A stretch of 64,000 bases of DNA from Deinococcus aquaticus (lineage in GTDB: Bacteria > Deinococcota > Deinococci > Deinococcales > Deinococcaceae), in the NCBI RefSeq assembly GCF_028622095.1, contig NZ_CP115165.1, positions 1,183,501 through 1,247,500 on the forward strand. Direction: 5' to 3'. Under the pieces are notes generated by a model. It was not told the DNA's origin. It did not search any database and saw nothing but the letters and a program-made list of their open reading frames with translations. The stretch's first letter is position 1, and each line of letters starts with the position of its first letter. Positions 31,479-41,747 of this stretch are shown piece by piece. Made by a program: the position numbers and the translations under genes.

Positions 31479-32447
31479 ATGACTCCCATCAAGAGCCCCC
31501 TGGCCCCCCGCGCCGACGCCACCACCGTCCTTGCACACACTGACCTGCATGGCCGCACCGCCGTCGTGACCGGCGCGGCGTCGGGCCTGGGCGTGGAAAC
31601 GGTGCGTGCCCTCCTGAGCGCCGGCGCGAGCGTGATCATGCCGGTGCGCGACACGGTGCGCGGGCAGCAGGTGGCCGACGAACTGGCCCGCGAGACTGGC
31701 AACGCGGCCGTGCAGGTCGTGCCCATGGACCTGTCGTCGCTGGCGTCCGTGCGGCAGGCGGCGGCGGCGATCCTGGCTGCCGCGCCCCGCATTCACATGC
31801 TGATCAACAACGCGGGCGTCATGGCCACCCCGCAGGGCCTGACCGCCGACGGCTTCGAAACGCAGTTCGGCACGAATCACCTGGGTCACTTCCAGCTGAC
31901 CCGCCTGCTGCTGCCGGCCCTGCTGGCCGCCGCGCCCGCCCGCGTGGTGTCCCTGAGTAGCAGCGCGCACCGCCTCAGCGACATCCGCTGGGACGACCCC
32001 AACTTCCAGACCACTCCCTACGATCCCTGGCAGGCGTACGGGCAGAGCAAGACCGCCAACGCCCTATTCGCCGCAGAACTGAACCGCCGCTACGGCCCGC
32101 AGGGCGTCACCGCGAACGCCGTTCACCCCGGCGGTATCATGACCGGCCTGCAGAAGCACATGCCGGAGGGCGAGGCGCAGCGCCGGGGCTGGATCGACGA
32201 GAACGGCGTGCCCAACCCCGCCTTCAAGACGCCCGCGCAGGGGGCCAGTACCAGTGTGTGGGCCGCCACTGCCCCCGAACTGGACGGCGTGGGCGGCCTG
32301 TTCCTGGAAGACCTGCAACAGAGCACTCCGCTGGACGAGGCGAACCCCAGTCCCCTGTTCGGGTACAAAGCCCACGCGCTGGACGCGGATAGCGCCCGTC
32401 GCCTGTGGACGCTCAGCGAGCAGATGATCGAACAGACCGGGCAGTAA
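31479..32447 (+). CDS. Short-chain dehydrogenase/reductase
   Basis: 322 residues. NAD(P)-binding VVTGAASGLGVE, the LINNAGVMATP motif, Ser in RVVSLSSSAHR and the catalytic YGQSK (YxxxK) are intact. The length and the NHLGHFQLTRLLLP phrase match the retinol-dehydrogenase/WWOX-like SDR subgroup. Substrate unknown. TACGGT lies 6 nt before the ATG. Ends at a bidirectional terminator shared with dnaJ. Confidence 0.92.
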   Translation: MTPIKSPLAPRADATTVLAHTDLHGRTAVVTGAASGLGVETVRALLSAGASVIMPVRDTVRGQQVADELARETGNAAVQVVPMDLSSLASVRQAAAAILAAAPRIHMLINNAGVMATPQGLTADGFETQFGTNHLGHFQLTRLLLPALLAAAPARVVSLSSSAHRLSDIRWDDPNFQTTPYDPWQAYGQSKTANALFAAELNRRYGPQGVTANAVHPGGIMTGLQKHMPEGEAQRRGWIDENGVPNPAFKTPAQGASTSVWAATAPELDGVGGLFLEDLQQSTPLDEANPSPLFGYKAHALDADSARRLWTLSEQMIEQTGQ

Positions 32448-32460
32448 ACCAGGACAGAAG

Positions 32461-32491
32461 AACGCCCCCGACGTGGCTGCTCGGGGGCGTT
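32461..32491. terminator. Bidirectional terminator between SDR and dnaJ
   Basis: 11-bp stem AACGCCCCCGA/TCGGGGGCGTT, 9-nt loop, between convergent genes. Confidence 0.9.
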
Positions 32492-32505
32492 CGGGCGTTC
32501 CAGGG

Positions 32506-33420
32506 TTACCCCAGGTCGCGCAGTCGCCGGTACAGCTCCTTCTGCTCGTCGCTGAGGGCAGCGGGCACCGTGACGTTTAGGCGCACGTACAGGTCGCCGC
32601 GCGTGCCGTCCTTTTTCGGCCAGCCCTGCCCGCGCAGCCGCATGCGCCGCCCGCCGCTGCTGCCCGGGGGCACGCTCAGGTTGCCCTTGCCGCCCAGGGT
32701 CTGCACGGTCACGTCACCGCCCAGCGCCGCGAGCGGAGCGGGCACGTCCACGCTGGTCGTCAGGTGATCGCCGTCCAGTTCGAAGCGGGCGTCTTCCAGC
32801 ACGCGGATGGTCAGCAGCACGTCCCCGCCGCCCGGTCCCTGCCCGGCCAGCCGCAGGCGGGCGCCGTCGCGCGTTCCGGCCGGGACGCGCAGGCTCAGGC
32901 GTTTGCCGTCCACGTTGATGACCTCATCCGAACCGCCGAACGCCTCGGCCAGCGTGACCTGCAACTCGCCTTCCACATTCTGCACGAAGCGCCGCCCGCC
33001 GCCCATCCCGCCGCCGCCCAGCAGGTCTTCCAGGTTGACCTGCGCGCCGCCCGGGAATCCCTGGCCCGCGCCGCCGCGCCGCCCGGTCTGCCCGAACAGC
33101 CCCTGGAAGAAATCACTGAACTGTCCCGGGTCGAAGCCCGAGAAGTCCCCGCCCTGAAACCCGCCGCCCGCGCCGGGGCCGCCGTAACCGGGCGGGACCT
33201 GCCCCGTGTGCCCGAACTGGTCGAACACCTGCCGTTTCTCGGGGTCGGAGAGTACGGCGTACGCCTCGCCGATCTCCTTGAACCGCTCGGCGGACTTCTC
33301 GTCCCCGGCGTTCTTGTCCGGGTGGTACTGCTTGGCGAGTTTGCGGTACGCGCTCTTGATGTCCGCCTCGGATGCCCCGCGGGAGACGCCGAGCACGTCG
33401 TAGTAATCCTTGTAAGCCAT
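32506..33420 (-). CDS. dnaJ: DnaJ-family co-chaperone without zinc finger
   Basis: 304 residues. The J-domain (1-70) carries the HPD motif in KQYHPDKNAGDEKSAERF. A Gly/Phe-rich segment follows (about 75-145), then two beta-sandwich substrate-binding domains. The four CxxCxGxG zinc motifs of classical DnaJ are missing, so it is a type II (CbpA-like) J-protein. It stimulates DnaK ATPase and delivers clients. AAGGAGG lies 5 nt before the ATG. It is the last gene of the dnaK-grpE-VF530-dnaJ cluster. Confidence 0.94.
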   Translation of the reverse strand: MAYKDYYDVLGVSRGASEADIKSAYRKLAKQYHPDKNAGDEKSAERFKEIGEAYAVLSDPEKRQVFDQFGHTGQVPPGYGGPGAGGGFQGGDFSGFDPGQFSDFFQGLFGQTGRRGGAGQGFPGGAQVNLEDLLGGGGMGGGRRFVQNVEGELQVTLAEAFGGSDEVINVDGKRLSLRVPAGTRDGARLRLAGQGPGGGDVLLTIRVLEDARFELDGDHLTTSVDVPAPLAALGGDVTVQTLGGKGNLSVPPGSSGGRRMRLRGQGWPKKDGTRGDLYVRLNVTVPAALSDEQKELYRRLRDLG

Positions 33421-33483
33421 GTGCGCCTCCTTCAGGCGAATGAGGACGGTGGATTCAGCTCAGTGGGTTCAGATGATCCCGTT

Positions 33484-33762
33484 TCAGGTAGTCATGAGGT
33501 CGCGGTACAGCGCCTCGACCTTCGCCCGTGCCCACGGCGTGCGCCGCAGGAACTTCAGGCTGCTCTGGACGCTCGGATCGAACTGAAAGCAGCGGACCGG
33601 GACCATGCGGGCCAGTTCGTCCCAGCCGTACGCCTCGTGCAGCCGCTCGACGATCATGGCGAGCGTCACGCCGTGCAGCGGGTCACCGGAGGGTGAACGG
33701 TGGATGGTTGATGGAGCCGCAGGGGCCTCAGCCGACGCCGTCTTGTCTTCTGGGTCAACCAT
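33484..33762 (-). CDS. VF530-family DNA-binding protein
   Basis: 92 residues. The VF530 core is DPLHGVTLAMIVERLHEAYG followed by RCFQFDPSVQSSLKFLRRTP and a final WARAKVEALYRDL. The family binds DNA and is often linked to the dsDNA-binding SWI/SNF-like helical fold; its role is unknown. The ATG at 33762 is chosen (a GTG lies just before it). Residues about 1-29 are coded by a stretch holding an inverted repeat (ATGGTTGA.../TCAACCAT), so the true start could be later. It lies 13 bp after grpE inside the heat-shock cluster. Confidence 0.85.
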   Translation of the reverse strand: MVDPEDKTASAEAPAAPSTIHRSPSGDPLHGVTLAMIVERLHEAYGWDELARMVPVRCFQFDPSVQSSLKFLRRTPWARAKVEALYRDLMTT

Positions 33763-33775
33763 CACCGCTTCCCCC

Positions 33776-34414
33776 TCAGCCCTTCCTGCTCACGACGACG
33801 CGGGCGGGGCGCACGAGGCGGTCGCCCATGCGGAAGCCCAGCTGGTACACCTGCACGATCACGTCGTCCTCGTCACCCGGCACGACCTGCAGCGCCTCGT
33901 GCCACTGCGGGTCGAAGGCCTCGCCTTCCTTGCCGGTCACTTCCAGGCCCAGACCCGCGAACACGCCCAGGATCTTGCCCTGCACGGCCTGCATGCCGGG
34001 GATCAGTTTGGCGGGCTCGGCGGCGCCCATGGTCACGGCGCGGTCCATGTCGTCGTACACGGGCATCAGCGCCTCGGCGGCCTTGCTTATGCCCTGGCCC
34101 TGCGCGGCGGCCACGTCTTCCTGCGTGCGGCGGCGGTAGTTCTCGAAGTCGGCGGCCAGCCGGGCCAGTCGGCCCTTCAGGTCGGTGTTCTCTTGCTCCA
34201 GCTCGTCGGCGCGGCCCAGTTTCGCCATCATCTCCTGCACCTGACCGAACATGTTCTCGTCCATGCCGTCCAGGCCGGGGAACTCGGTGTCCAGGTCTTC
34301 CTGCATGCTGTCGGTTTCGGTGTCGGGGATGTCCAGGCCGTCCTCACTGATGGTTTTCGTGTGGGTGTCGGTCTCGGCGGCCTCGGGGGCGGGTTTGTGC
34401 TGGTCGTCGGTCAT
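33776..34414 (-). CDS. grpE: Nucleotide exchange factor GrpE
   Basis: 212 residues. An acidic N-terminal tail (about 1-60), a long coiled-coil helix (LEQENTDLKGRLARLAADFENYRRRTQED) in part, and the C-terminal beta domain (FDPQWHEALQVVPGDE, GYQLGFRMGDRLVRPARVVV-like) define GrpE. It releases ADP from DnaK. The start at 34414 lies 7 nt after GAGG; an alternative ATG at 34438 (eight residues longer) follows TAAGCT by 7 nt and would be leaderless. That alternative is credible because a terminator separates dnaK from grpE. Confidence 0.93.
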   Translation of the reverse strand: MTDDQHKPAPEAAETDTHTKTISEDGLDIPDTETDSMQEDLDTEFPGLDGMDENMFGQVQEMMAKLGRADELEQENTDLKGRLARLAADFENYRRRTQEDVAAAQGQGISKAAEALMPVYDDMDRAVTMGAAEPAKLIPGMQAVQGKILGVFAGLGLEVTGKEGEAFDPQWHEALQVVPGDEDDVIVQVYQLGFRMGDRLVRPARVVVSRKG

Positions 34415-34484
34415 CTTGGGGCCTCGCTTTCGGAACATTCCGCTCAGCTTACGGGCTGCCGGGCGTTCCTGGGGAACTGAAGGA

Positions 34485-34527
34485 TGAAAGAAAAGGGGGA
34501 GAGGAGGCGTGGCGGCCGTCCTCTCCC
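34485..34527 (-). terminator. Rho-independent terminator between dnaK and grpE
   Basis: On the minus strand a 9-bp stem GGGAGAGGA/TCCTCTCCC is followed by CCCCTTTTCTTTC. It should lower grpE expression relative to dnaK. Confidence 0.8.
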
Positions 34528-34610
34528 GTGGATGGTGGTGCTGGTGGGCGGCTGCCTCGCCCTTCCCTCGCCTCCCCCCGGGGGAAGGTGCCCCGCAGGG
34601 CGGAGGGGGG

Positions 34611-36500
<1,890 letters not shown>

Positions 36501-36572
36501 GGTGACTCCTGTATTGATGGTCTGAAGTGTGGGGATTTGCCGCCGCGGGGGCAGCAGTTCTGATCTGCGAAC

Positions 36573-36601
36573 ATCATAGGCCCACAGTTCTAGAGTGTCA
36601 A
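36573..36601 (-). promoter_or_regulatory. Consensus housekeeping promoter of dnaK
   Basis: Minus strand TTGACA (36596-36601), 17-bp spacer, TATGAT (36573-36578). The best -35 in the window; the transcription start should fall near 36566. Confidence 0.85.
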
Positions 36602-36605
36602 TAGA

Positions 36606-36626
36606 GTTGAGTGCAGTACGCTCAAG
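36606..36626. promoter_or_regulatory. HAIR-type operator (HspR site) upstream of dnaK
   Basis: Minus strand reads CTTGAGC-N7-ACTCAAC, against the known HAIR consensus CTTGAGT-N7-ACTCAAG. It lies 4 bp upstream of the -35 box. A further CTTGAG half-site lies about 17 bp beyond it. HspR is a known negative regulator of heat-shock genes in D. radiodurans. Confidence 0.8.
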
Positions 36627-36688
36627 TTTAAGTGACCCTCAAGATATGGGTCCCACCTGCACACTCATCACAGGCCCGCCGCCCGCTT

Positions 36689-37408
36689 CTACAGCTTGTC
36701 GCCCACATGAATGGCAGCGATGCCGAAGGTCAGCAGGCGGTAGCGGGTGCGGAAGCCTGTGGCGCGCATCAGTCCCGCCAGCCGCTCGGGTTCAGGGAAG
36801 GCCAGGACGCTCTCGGGCAGGTACGTGTACGCCCCGGCGTTCCCGCTGATCAGCCCGCCGATGCGCGGCAGCACATGCTGGAAGTACACCCGGAACACGC
36901 TGCCCAGCAGGCCCGGCCGTGGTGGCGGGAACTCCAGGATCACGGCCCGCCCGCCCGGCGCCAGCACCCGGTGGAACTCCGCGAGGCCGCGCGCGTAATC
37001 CGCGAAGTTCCGGAACCCGAACGCGCAGGTGATCGAGTCGAAACTCCCGTCCGGGTACGGCAGGTTCAGCGCGTCCCCTTCCTCCAGGCGGATGTCGATG
37101 TGCCGCGCGGCGGCCTTCTCACGGCCGATGGCGAGCATCTGCGGCACGAAATCACTGCCGATCACCTCGGCGCCCGGCGCGCGGGTCTTGAGTTCCAGCG
37201 CGAAATCCGCCGTGCCGGTCGCCACGTCCAACACCCGCGCCGGCTTCAGGGCCAGGGCCTCCTGCGCCGCCGCGCGCCGCCAGCCCTTATCCACCCCGAG
37301 GCTCAGCACGCGGTTCAGAAGGTCGTAACGGGGCGCGATGCTGGCGAACATGGCCTGCACGTCCTTGCCCTTGTCCTGCTTGTCGCCCACGGGCGGCCGG
37401 TTCGTCAT
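36689..37408 (-). CDS. menG: Demethylmenaquinone methyltransferase
   Basis: 239 residues. SAM-binding VLDVATGTADFALEL, the UbiE/MenG signatures YDLLNRVLSLGVDKGWRR and CAFGFRNFAD, and EFHRVLAPGGRAVILEF are present. It performs the last C-methylation of menaquinone; Deinococcus respires with menaquinone, so MenG rather than UbiE applies. TATCAT lies 7 nt before the ATG. A UbiD-family decarboxylase, also possibly in this pathway, lies at the far end of the window. Confidence 0.95.
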   Translation of the reverse strand: MTNRPPVGDKQDKGKDVQAMFASIAPRYDLLNRVLSLGVDKGWRRAAAQEALALKPARVLDVATGTADFALELKTRAPGAEVIGSDFVPQMLAIGREKAAARHIDIRLEEGDALNLPYPDGSFDSITCAFGFRNFADYARGLAEFHRVLAPGGRAVILEFPPPRPGLLGSVFRVYFQHVLPRIGGLISGNAGAYTYLPESVLAFPEPERLAGLMRATGFRTRYRLLTFGIAAIHVGDKL

Positions 37409-37460
37409 GACGCCGATGATAGCGGGGGTAGGCCGGGACGCATGGCATGCCCCCTGACGA

Positions 37461-37874
37461 TCACGGCGCCAGTCTCAGCAGGCCCGCCGGGGTGGGCGTG
37501 AACCCGCACGCCGCGTAGAAGTCCGTGAGGTGAGGTTCGTAATCCACGTGCAGCCACTCCAGCCCCCGGTGCTCGCGGGCCGCCTGCGCCGCTCGCCGCA
37601 CGAGCCCCACGCCGACGCCGCGCCGCTGCCAGTCCGGGTGCACGGTCGTGTCGAGCAGGAAGGCGTGCACGCCGCCGTCCCAGGCCACGTTCACGAAGCC
37701 CACCAGCGTGTCGGTGTCGTGCGCCGTGACCCAGGTCAGGCTGCGTTCCAGTACCGCCGCCCAGCGCAACCCGTCCTCTGTGCCGCTCCAGCCCTCTGTG
37801 CCGCCCCAGGCGAGAGACCGGAGCCTGCCCAGTTCGGGCAGGTCCGGCCACTCGCGGACGCGGTAGGTGATCAG
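37461..37874 (-). CDS. GNAT-family N-acetyltransferase, probable CTG start
   Basis: The acetyl-CoA-binding motif is VHPDWQRRGVGVGLVRRAA, with LHVDYEPHLTDFYAACGF at the end. An in-frame TTG at 37769 would give only 102 residues and remove the first helix and strand. The frame is open and protein-like upstream (ITYRVREWPDL, GRLRSLAWGGT) to a CTG at 37874 that overlaps the preceding synthase stop as CTGA. This gives 137 residues, a normal GNAT length. No ATG or GTG exists in that interval. Substrate unknown. Confidence 0.7.
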   Translation of the reverse strand: MITYRVREWPDLPELGRLRSLAWGGTEGWSGTEDGLRWAAVLERSLTWVTAHDTDTLVGFVNVAWDGGVHAFLLDTTVHPDWQRRGVGVGLVRRAAQAAREHRGLEWLHVDYEPHLTDFYAACGFTPTPAGLLRLAP

Positions 37875-39058
37875 GAGATGATGCTCAGCTTGCGCCCCAC
37901 CTCGGCGTAGGCCTGGAGGGCGTGATCCAGATCGTCACGGGTGTGCTCGGCGGTCACGATGTTGCGGATGCGGGCCAGTCCGCGCGGCACGGTCGGGAAG
38001 CCCAGGCCGACGGCGAACACGCCCCGCTCGAACAGCAGGCGGCTCGCCTCGAATGCGGCCGGAGCCTCGCCGAAGATGACGGGCGTGATGGGCGTGGTGC
38101 TGCCGAAAATGTCGAAGCCCAGGCCCTGCAACTCCGCCTTGAAGTAGCGGGTGTTGTCCCACAGGCGCGCCATCAGGGTGGGGTCGCGCTGCACCTCGTC
38201 GAGCGCGGCACTCAGCGCGCCCACCGTGGCGGGGGCCTGCGCGGTGCTGAAGAGGTACGGGCGGGCGCGGTTGATCAGCAACTGGCGCAGGTCGCCGTGC
38301 CCGGCCGCGTAGCCGCCCACGCCGCCCCACGCCTTGCTGAGCGTGCCGACCTGAATCACGTCGTCGGCGTACTCGAAGCCGAAGTGATGCACGGTGCCGC
38401 GTCCCGATTCGCCCATCACGCCGCTGCCGTGCGCGTCGTCCACGTACGTGACCGCGCCGTGGCGGCGGGCGACCTCGACCAGTCGGTCCAGGGGGGCCAC
38501 GTCGCCGTCCATGCTGAACACGCCGTCCGTCACGACCAGTTTCAGGCCGTCCGTGTCGTGTTCTTTCAGCAGGCGTTCCAGGTCGTCCGGGTCGGCGTGT
38601 TTGTAGACCTTCTTGGTGGCCTTGGTCAGGCGCAGCCCGTCGATGATGCTGGCGTGGTTCAGTTCGTCACTGACGACCAGATCGCCGTCGCGCAGCAGCG
38701 CGCCCAGCACGCCCTGGTTGGTGGTGAAGCCGCTGTGCAGCACCAGCGCGCTGCCCGTGTGCTTGAACGCCGCCAGCTGAGACTCGAACTCCTCGTGAAT
38801 GCGCAGGGTTCCGGCAATCGTGCGCACGGCGCCCGCGCCCACGCCCCAGCGTTCCAGGTACTCGGCGGCCCGCGCTTTCAGGGCCGGGTGATCCGCGAAA
38901 CCCAGGTAGTTGTTGCTGGCGAGGTTCACGACCTCGCGCCCGTCCACGCGGGTGCGGGCGCGACTGGCGCTGTCCAGCACACGCGGGTGGATCAGCAGCC
39001 CGCTCTCACGCAGGCCGGACAGTTCAGCAGTCAGACGGTCAGACAGGGAAGTGGACAT
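37871..39058 (-). CDS. 2-amino-3-ketobutyrate CoA ligase / 8-amino-7-oxononanoate synthase family
   Basis: 395 residues. Alpha-oxoamine synthase motifs: NLASNNYLGFADHP, GTLRIHEEFE, DELNHASIIDGLRL, YVDDAHGSGVMGE and the PLP-Lys in VGTLSKAWGGVGGY. By length and the DELNHASI form it fits the Kbl/BioF dual group known in Thermus. It may make glycine from threonine-derived aminoketobutyrate or act in biotin synthesis; no tdh or bio gene is adjacent, so the choice stays open. TACACT lies 6 nt before the ATG at 39058. Its stop overlaps the GNAT start. Confidence 0.88.
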   Translation of the reverse strand: MSTSLSDRLTAELSGLRESGLLIHPRVLDSASRARTRVDGREVVNLASNNYLGFADHPALKARAAEYLERWGVGAGAVRTIAGTLRIHEEFESQLAAFKHTGSALVLHSGFTTNQGVLGALLRDGDLVVSDELNHASIIDGLRLTKATKKVYKHADPDDLERLLKEHDTDGLKLVVTDGVFSMDGDVAPLDRLVEVARRHGAVTYVDDAHGSGVMGESGRGTVHHFGFEYADDVIQVGTLSKAWGGVGGYAAGHGDLRQLLINRARPYLFSTAQAPATVGALSAALDEVQRDPTLMARLWDNTRYFKAELQGLGFDIFGSTTPITPVIFGEAPAAFEASRLLFERGVFAVGLGFPTVPRGLARIRNIVTAEHTRDDLDHALQAYAEVGRKLSIIS

Positions 39059-39083
39059 GTCACGAGTGTAGGGTCGCGCGCCC

Positions 39084-40562
39084 CTACTTGTCCGTGAGGG
39101 AAGGACGTGAAGGGGCGGCGGCGCGCGGCGCCAGTCCCAGCCACACGCCGCCCGCGCCAATCAGCAGCAGCGTGCCGATCACGGCCGCCCCGGCGTGCAG
39201 GCCGTTCAGGAAACCGGGCGTGCCCCCGCCGCCGCGCGCCACCAGCGCCCCCCACGCGGCGATGCCCAGCGCCACGCCCACCTGCCGCATGGCGCTCAGG
39301 ACGCTGGACGCCTGACTGGCCTGCGCGGCGGGCGCGGCGCTGACGGTCGCGGTGGTCAGCGCGGCGTTGGCGAGGCCCGTACCGATCCCCATCACGAAGA
39401 ACTCGCTGGCGAGGCCCAGTGCGGTGCCCAGGGGCGACCCGCCCAGGTGCAGGCCCAGCACCAGCAGCAGGCCCGCGCCGATCACGGCCAGTCCGGCCGC
39501 GCCGACGCCGCGCGCCCCGGCCCGCGCGATCAGCCGCCCGCCCAGCGGTGACGACACCCCCACCCCGATGGGAAACAGGGCCGTGACCAGCCCCGCGCGC
39601 GTGGCGCTGTACCCCTGCGTGCCCTGCAGGAACAGCGTGATGAACACCAGCAGTCCGAACGGCCCGAACGCCGCCAGCAGTGAACCCACGTTCGCGGTCG
39701 TGAAGGCCCGGTTGCGGAACAGTGTCAGGTCCACCAGCGGGTGCCGGGCGCGGCCCTCGGTCCGCAGGAACAGCGCGGAGGTCACGGCGGCCAGACCCAG
39801 GCATCCCAGCACCGGCGCGGAGCCCCACCCCAGCACGTTGCCCTGCGAGAGCCCGTAGGCGAGGCTCGCCAGGGCCGAGGCCGCCAGGATCACGCCCGGA
39901 ACGTCAATGGGCCGGGGGCTCGGCGTGCCCAGCGCGCGGGTGCGCCCCAGCGTGAAGGTCAGCGTGACCAGCGCGGTCACGGCGACCGTCCAGAACACCG
40001 CCGACCAGCCCAGCGTGTCTATGATCGTGCCGCCCAGCAGCGGCCCTGCGGCGATGCCCAGGCCCGACACGCCCGCCCACACGCCGATGGCCCGCGCCCG
40101 CGCGCCGCTCTCCGTGAACGCCAGGGTCAGCAGGACCAGCGTGGCGGGCTGAATCACGGCGGAACTCAGGCCCTGCAGGGCGCGGCCCACCAGCAGCGCG
40201 GGGAAGCTGGAGGCCAGCGCGCAGGTCACTGCCCCCACCACGCCCAGAGTGAGGCCCCACAGCAGCGCCCGCCGGAACCCGAAGCGGTCGCCCAGCAACC
40301 CCCCGGCCAGCAGCGTAGCCGCGAACACGATGTTGTACACGTTCGCCACCCACGGCACGTCGTGCGCGCCCACGCCGAACACGCGGCCCAGCGTGGGCAG
40401 CGACGGGTTCACGATGGACACGTTCAGCATGACCACTACCACCGCCAGGGAACTGGCGATCAGCACGGCCCGCTGAAGCCCGGGTGACACGGGTTCAGGT
40501 GGCGCGGGTTCGGACACTGCTGGCAGGGAAGGCAGATTCGGTTCTGTGATGCCTGGCAGCAT
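39084..40562 (-). CDS. MFS transporter, DHA2 (14-helix) type
   Basis: 492 residues with about 13-14 hydrophobic helices. The DHA2 motifs VVMLNVSIVNPSLPTLG and GRALQGLSSAVIQPATLVLL are clear; DVPWVANVYNIVFAA is the usual second-helix start. It is a proton-driven drug or metabolite exporter in the inner membrane. The ATG at 40562 lacks a clear ribosome site or -10 box; a GTG 16 codons downstream is another option. Confidence 0.88.
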   Translation of the reverse strand: MLPGITEPNLPSLPAVSEPAPPEPVSPGLQRAVLIASSLAVVVVMLNVSIVNPSLPTLGRVFGVGAHDVPWVANVYNIVFAATLLAGGLLGDRFGFRRALLWGLTLGVVGAVTCALASSFPALLVGRALQGLSSAVIQPATLVLLTLAFTESGARARAIGVWAGVSGLGIAAGPLLGGTIIDTLGWSAVFWTVAVTALVTLTFTLGRTRALGTPSPRPIDVPGVILAASALASLAYGLSQGNVLGWGSAPVLGCLGLAAVTSALFLRTEGRARHPLVDLTLFRNRAFTTANVGSLLAAFGPFGLLVFITLFLQGTQGYSATRAGLVTALFPIGVGVSSPLGGRLIARAGARGVGAAGLAVIGAGLLLVLGLHLGGSPLGTALGLASEFFVMGIGTGLANAALTTATVSAAPAAQASQASSVLSAMRQVGVALGIAAWGALVARGGGGTPGFLNGLHAGAAVIGTLLLIGAGGVWLGLAPRAAAPSRPSLTDK

Positions 40563-40592
40563 AACAGGCGCGGCCCTGCCTGCCAGGGAACG

Positions 40593-41633
40593 TCAGCTGC
40601 CGGAGGGAGCCGCCTGCACCTGCGGCGTGACCTCGCGGCCCAGCAGTTCCACGCTGCGCAGCATCCGCGCGTGCGGCATCAGCACGTTCGTCATCTGGAA
40701 GGTCAGGCGGTCCACGCCGCCCAGCGCGTCGTTCACGTACGCGACTTTCCGTGCGACCGTGTCCGGATTGCCGATCAGGTACGGCCCGAACGGCCCGCAC
40801 GCCGCGTCGAACTGCGCCCGCCTCGGCGGCGCCCAGCCCCGCTCGCGGCCCAGCGTGTCCAGCATTCGCGCGTACCCCGGCCAGAAGTCGTCCCGCGCGC
40901 CCGCGTCGCTGTCACCCACGAACCCGAAGGCGTGCACGCCCACCCGCAGAGTGTCCGGGGCGTGCCCGGCCTGCGCGCCCGCCTCGCGGTACAGGTCCAC
41001 CAGCGGCCGGAACGCCCGGAAGTCCCCGCCGATGATCGCCACCATCAGCGGCAGGCCCAGCGTGCCGGCCCGCACGAACGACTCCGGTGTGCCGCCCACG
41101 CCCACCCACACCGGCAACTGTGCCTGCTGCGGGCGCGGGTACACGCCCTGACCCCGCAGCGGCGCGCGGTGCCGGCCCGACCAGTGCACGTGCGTGTCTT
41201 CTCGCAGGCGCAGCAGCAGTTCCAGTTTCTCGCTGAACAGCGAATCGTAGTCCTGCGTGTTCAGGCCGAACAGCGGGTACGCCTCGATGAACGACCCGCG
41301 CCCTACCACCAGTTCCGCCCGCCCGCGCGACAGCAGGTCCAGCGTGGCGTACTGCTGGAACACCCGCACGGGATCGTCGGCACTCAGGACCGTCACGGCG
41401 CTGTTCAGGCGGATGCGGCTGGTGCGCGCGGCGGCGGCGGCCAGGATCATGCCCGGCGCGGAATCCAGGTATTCGGGCCGGTGATGCTCGCCCACCCCGA
41501 AGGAATGCACGCCGCTGCGATCGGCGGTCTCGATCTCTTCGAGCAGGTTCGCCAGCCGGTCTGCCGGTGAGAGGGTGACGCCGGTGACCGGGTCGGATAC
41601 CACCGCCGCGAAGCTATCAATGCCGAGTTCCAT
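40593..41633 (-). CDS. LLM-class flavin-dependent oxidoreductase (luciferase-like)
   Basis: 346 residues. TIM-barrel luciferase-like features: SGVHSFGVGEHHRPEYLDS, RIRLNSAVTVLSADDPVRV, RAELVVGRGSF and LPVWVGVGGTPES. It probably uses FMNH2 or F420-like flavins as monooxygenase; the substrate is unknown. The promoter is close to consensus at -10: TATAAT 7 nt before the ATG, the best such box in the window. It lies 30 bp upstream of the MFS gene on the same strand, suggesting co-expression. Confidence 0.88.
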   Translation of the reverse strand: MELGIDSFAAVVSDPVTGVTLSPADRLANLLEEIETADRSGVHSFGVGEHHRPEYLDSAPGMILAAAAARTSRIRLNSAVTVLSADDPVRVFQQYATLDLLSRGRAELVVGRGSFIEAYPLFGLNTQDYDSLFSEKLELLLRLREDTHVHWSGRHRAPLRGQGVYPRPQQAQLPVWVGVGGTPESFVRAGTLGLPLMVAIIGGDFRAFRPLVDLYREAGAQAGHAPDTLRVGVHAFGFVGDSDAGARDDFWPGYARMLDTLGRERGWAPPRRAQFDAACGPFGPYLIGNPDTVARKVAYVNDALGGVDRLTFQMTNVLMPHARMLRSVELLGREVTPQVQAAPSGS

Positions 41634-41700
41634 GCTTCACATTATAAAGCAATTTAGAAAGGGAAGCCCGGAGGGACCGGGGAGCGGGAGGCAAAGAGCA

Positions 41701-41730
41701 CAGAAAAGACCCCCGGCACGTCCGGGGGCC
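41701..41730 (-). terminator. Terminator after the lipoprotein pair
   Basis: Minus strand stem CCCCCGG/CCGGGGG followed by TCTTTTCTG. Confidence 0.85.
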
Positions 41731-41747
41731 ATCAGGCAGAAGGCGCG

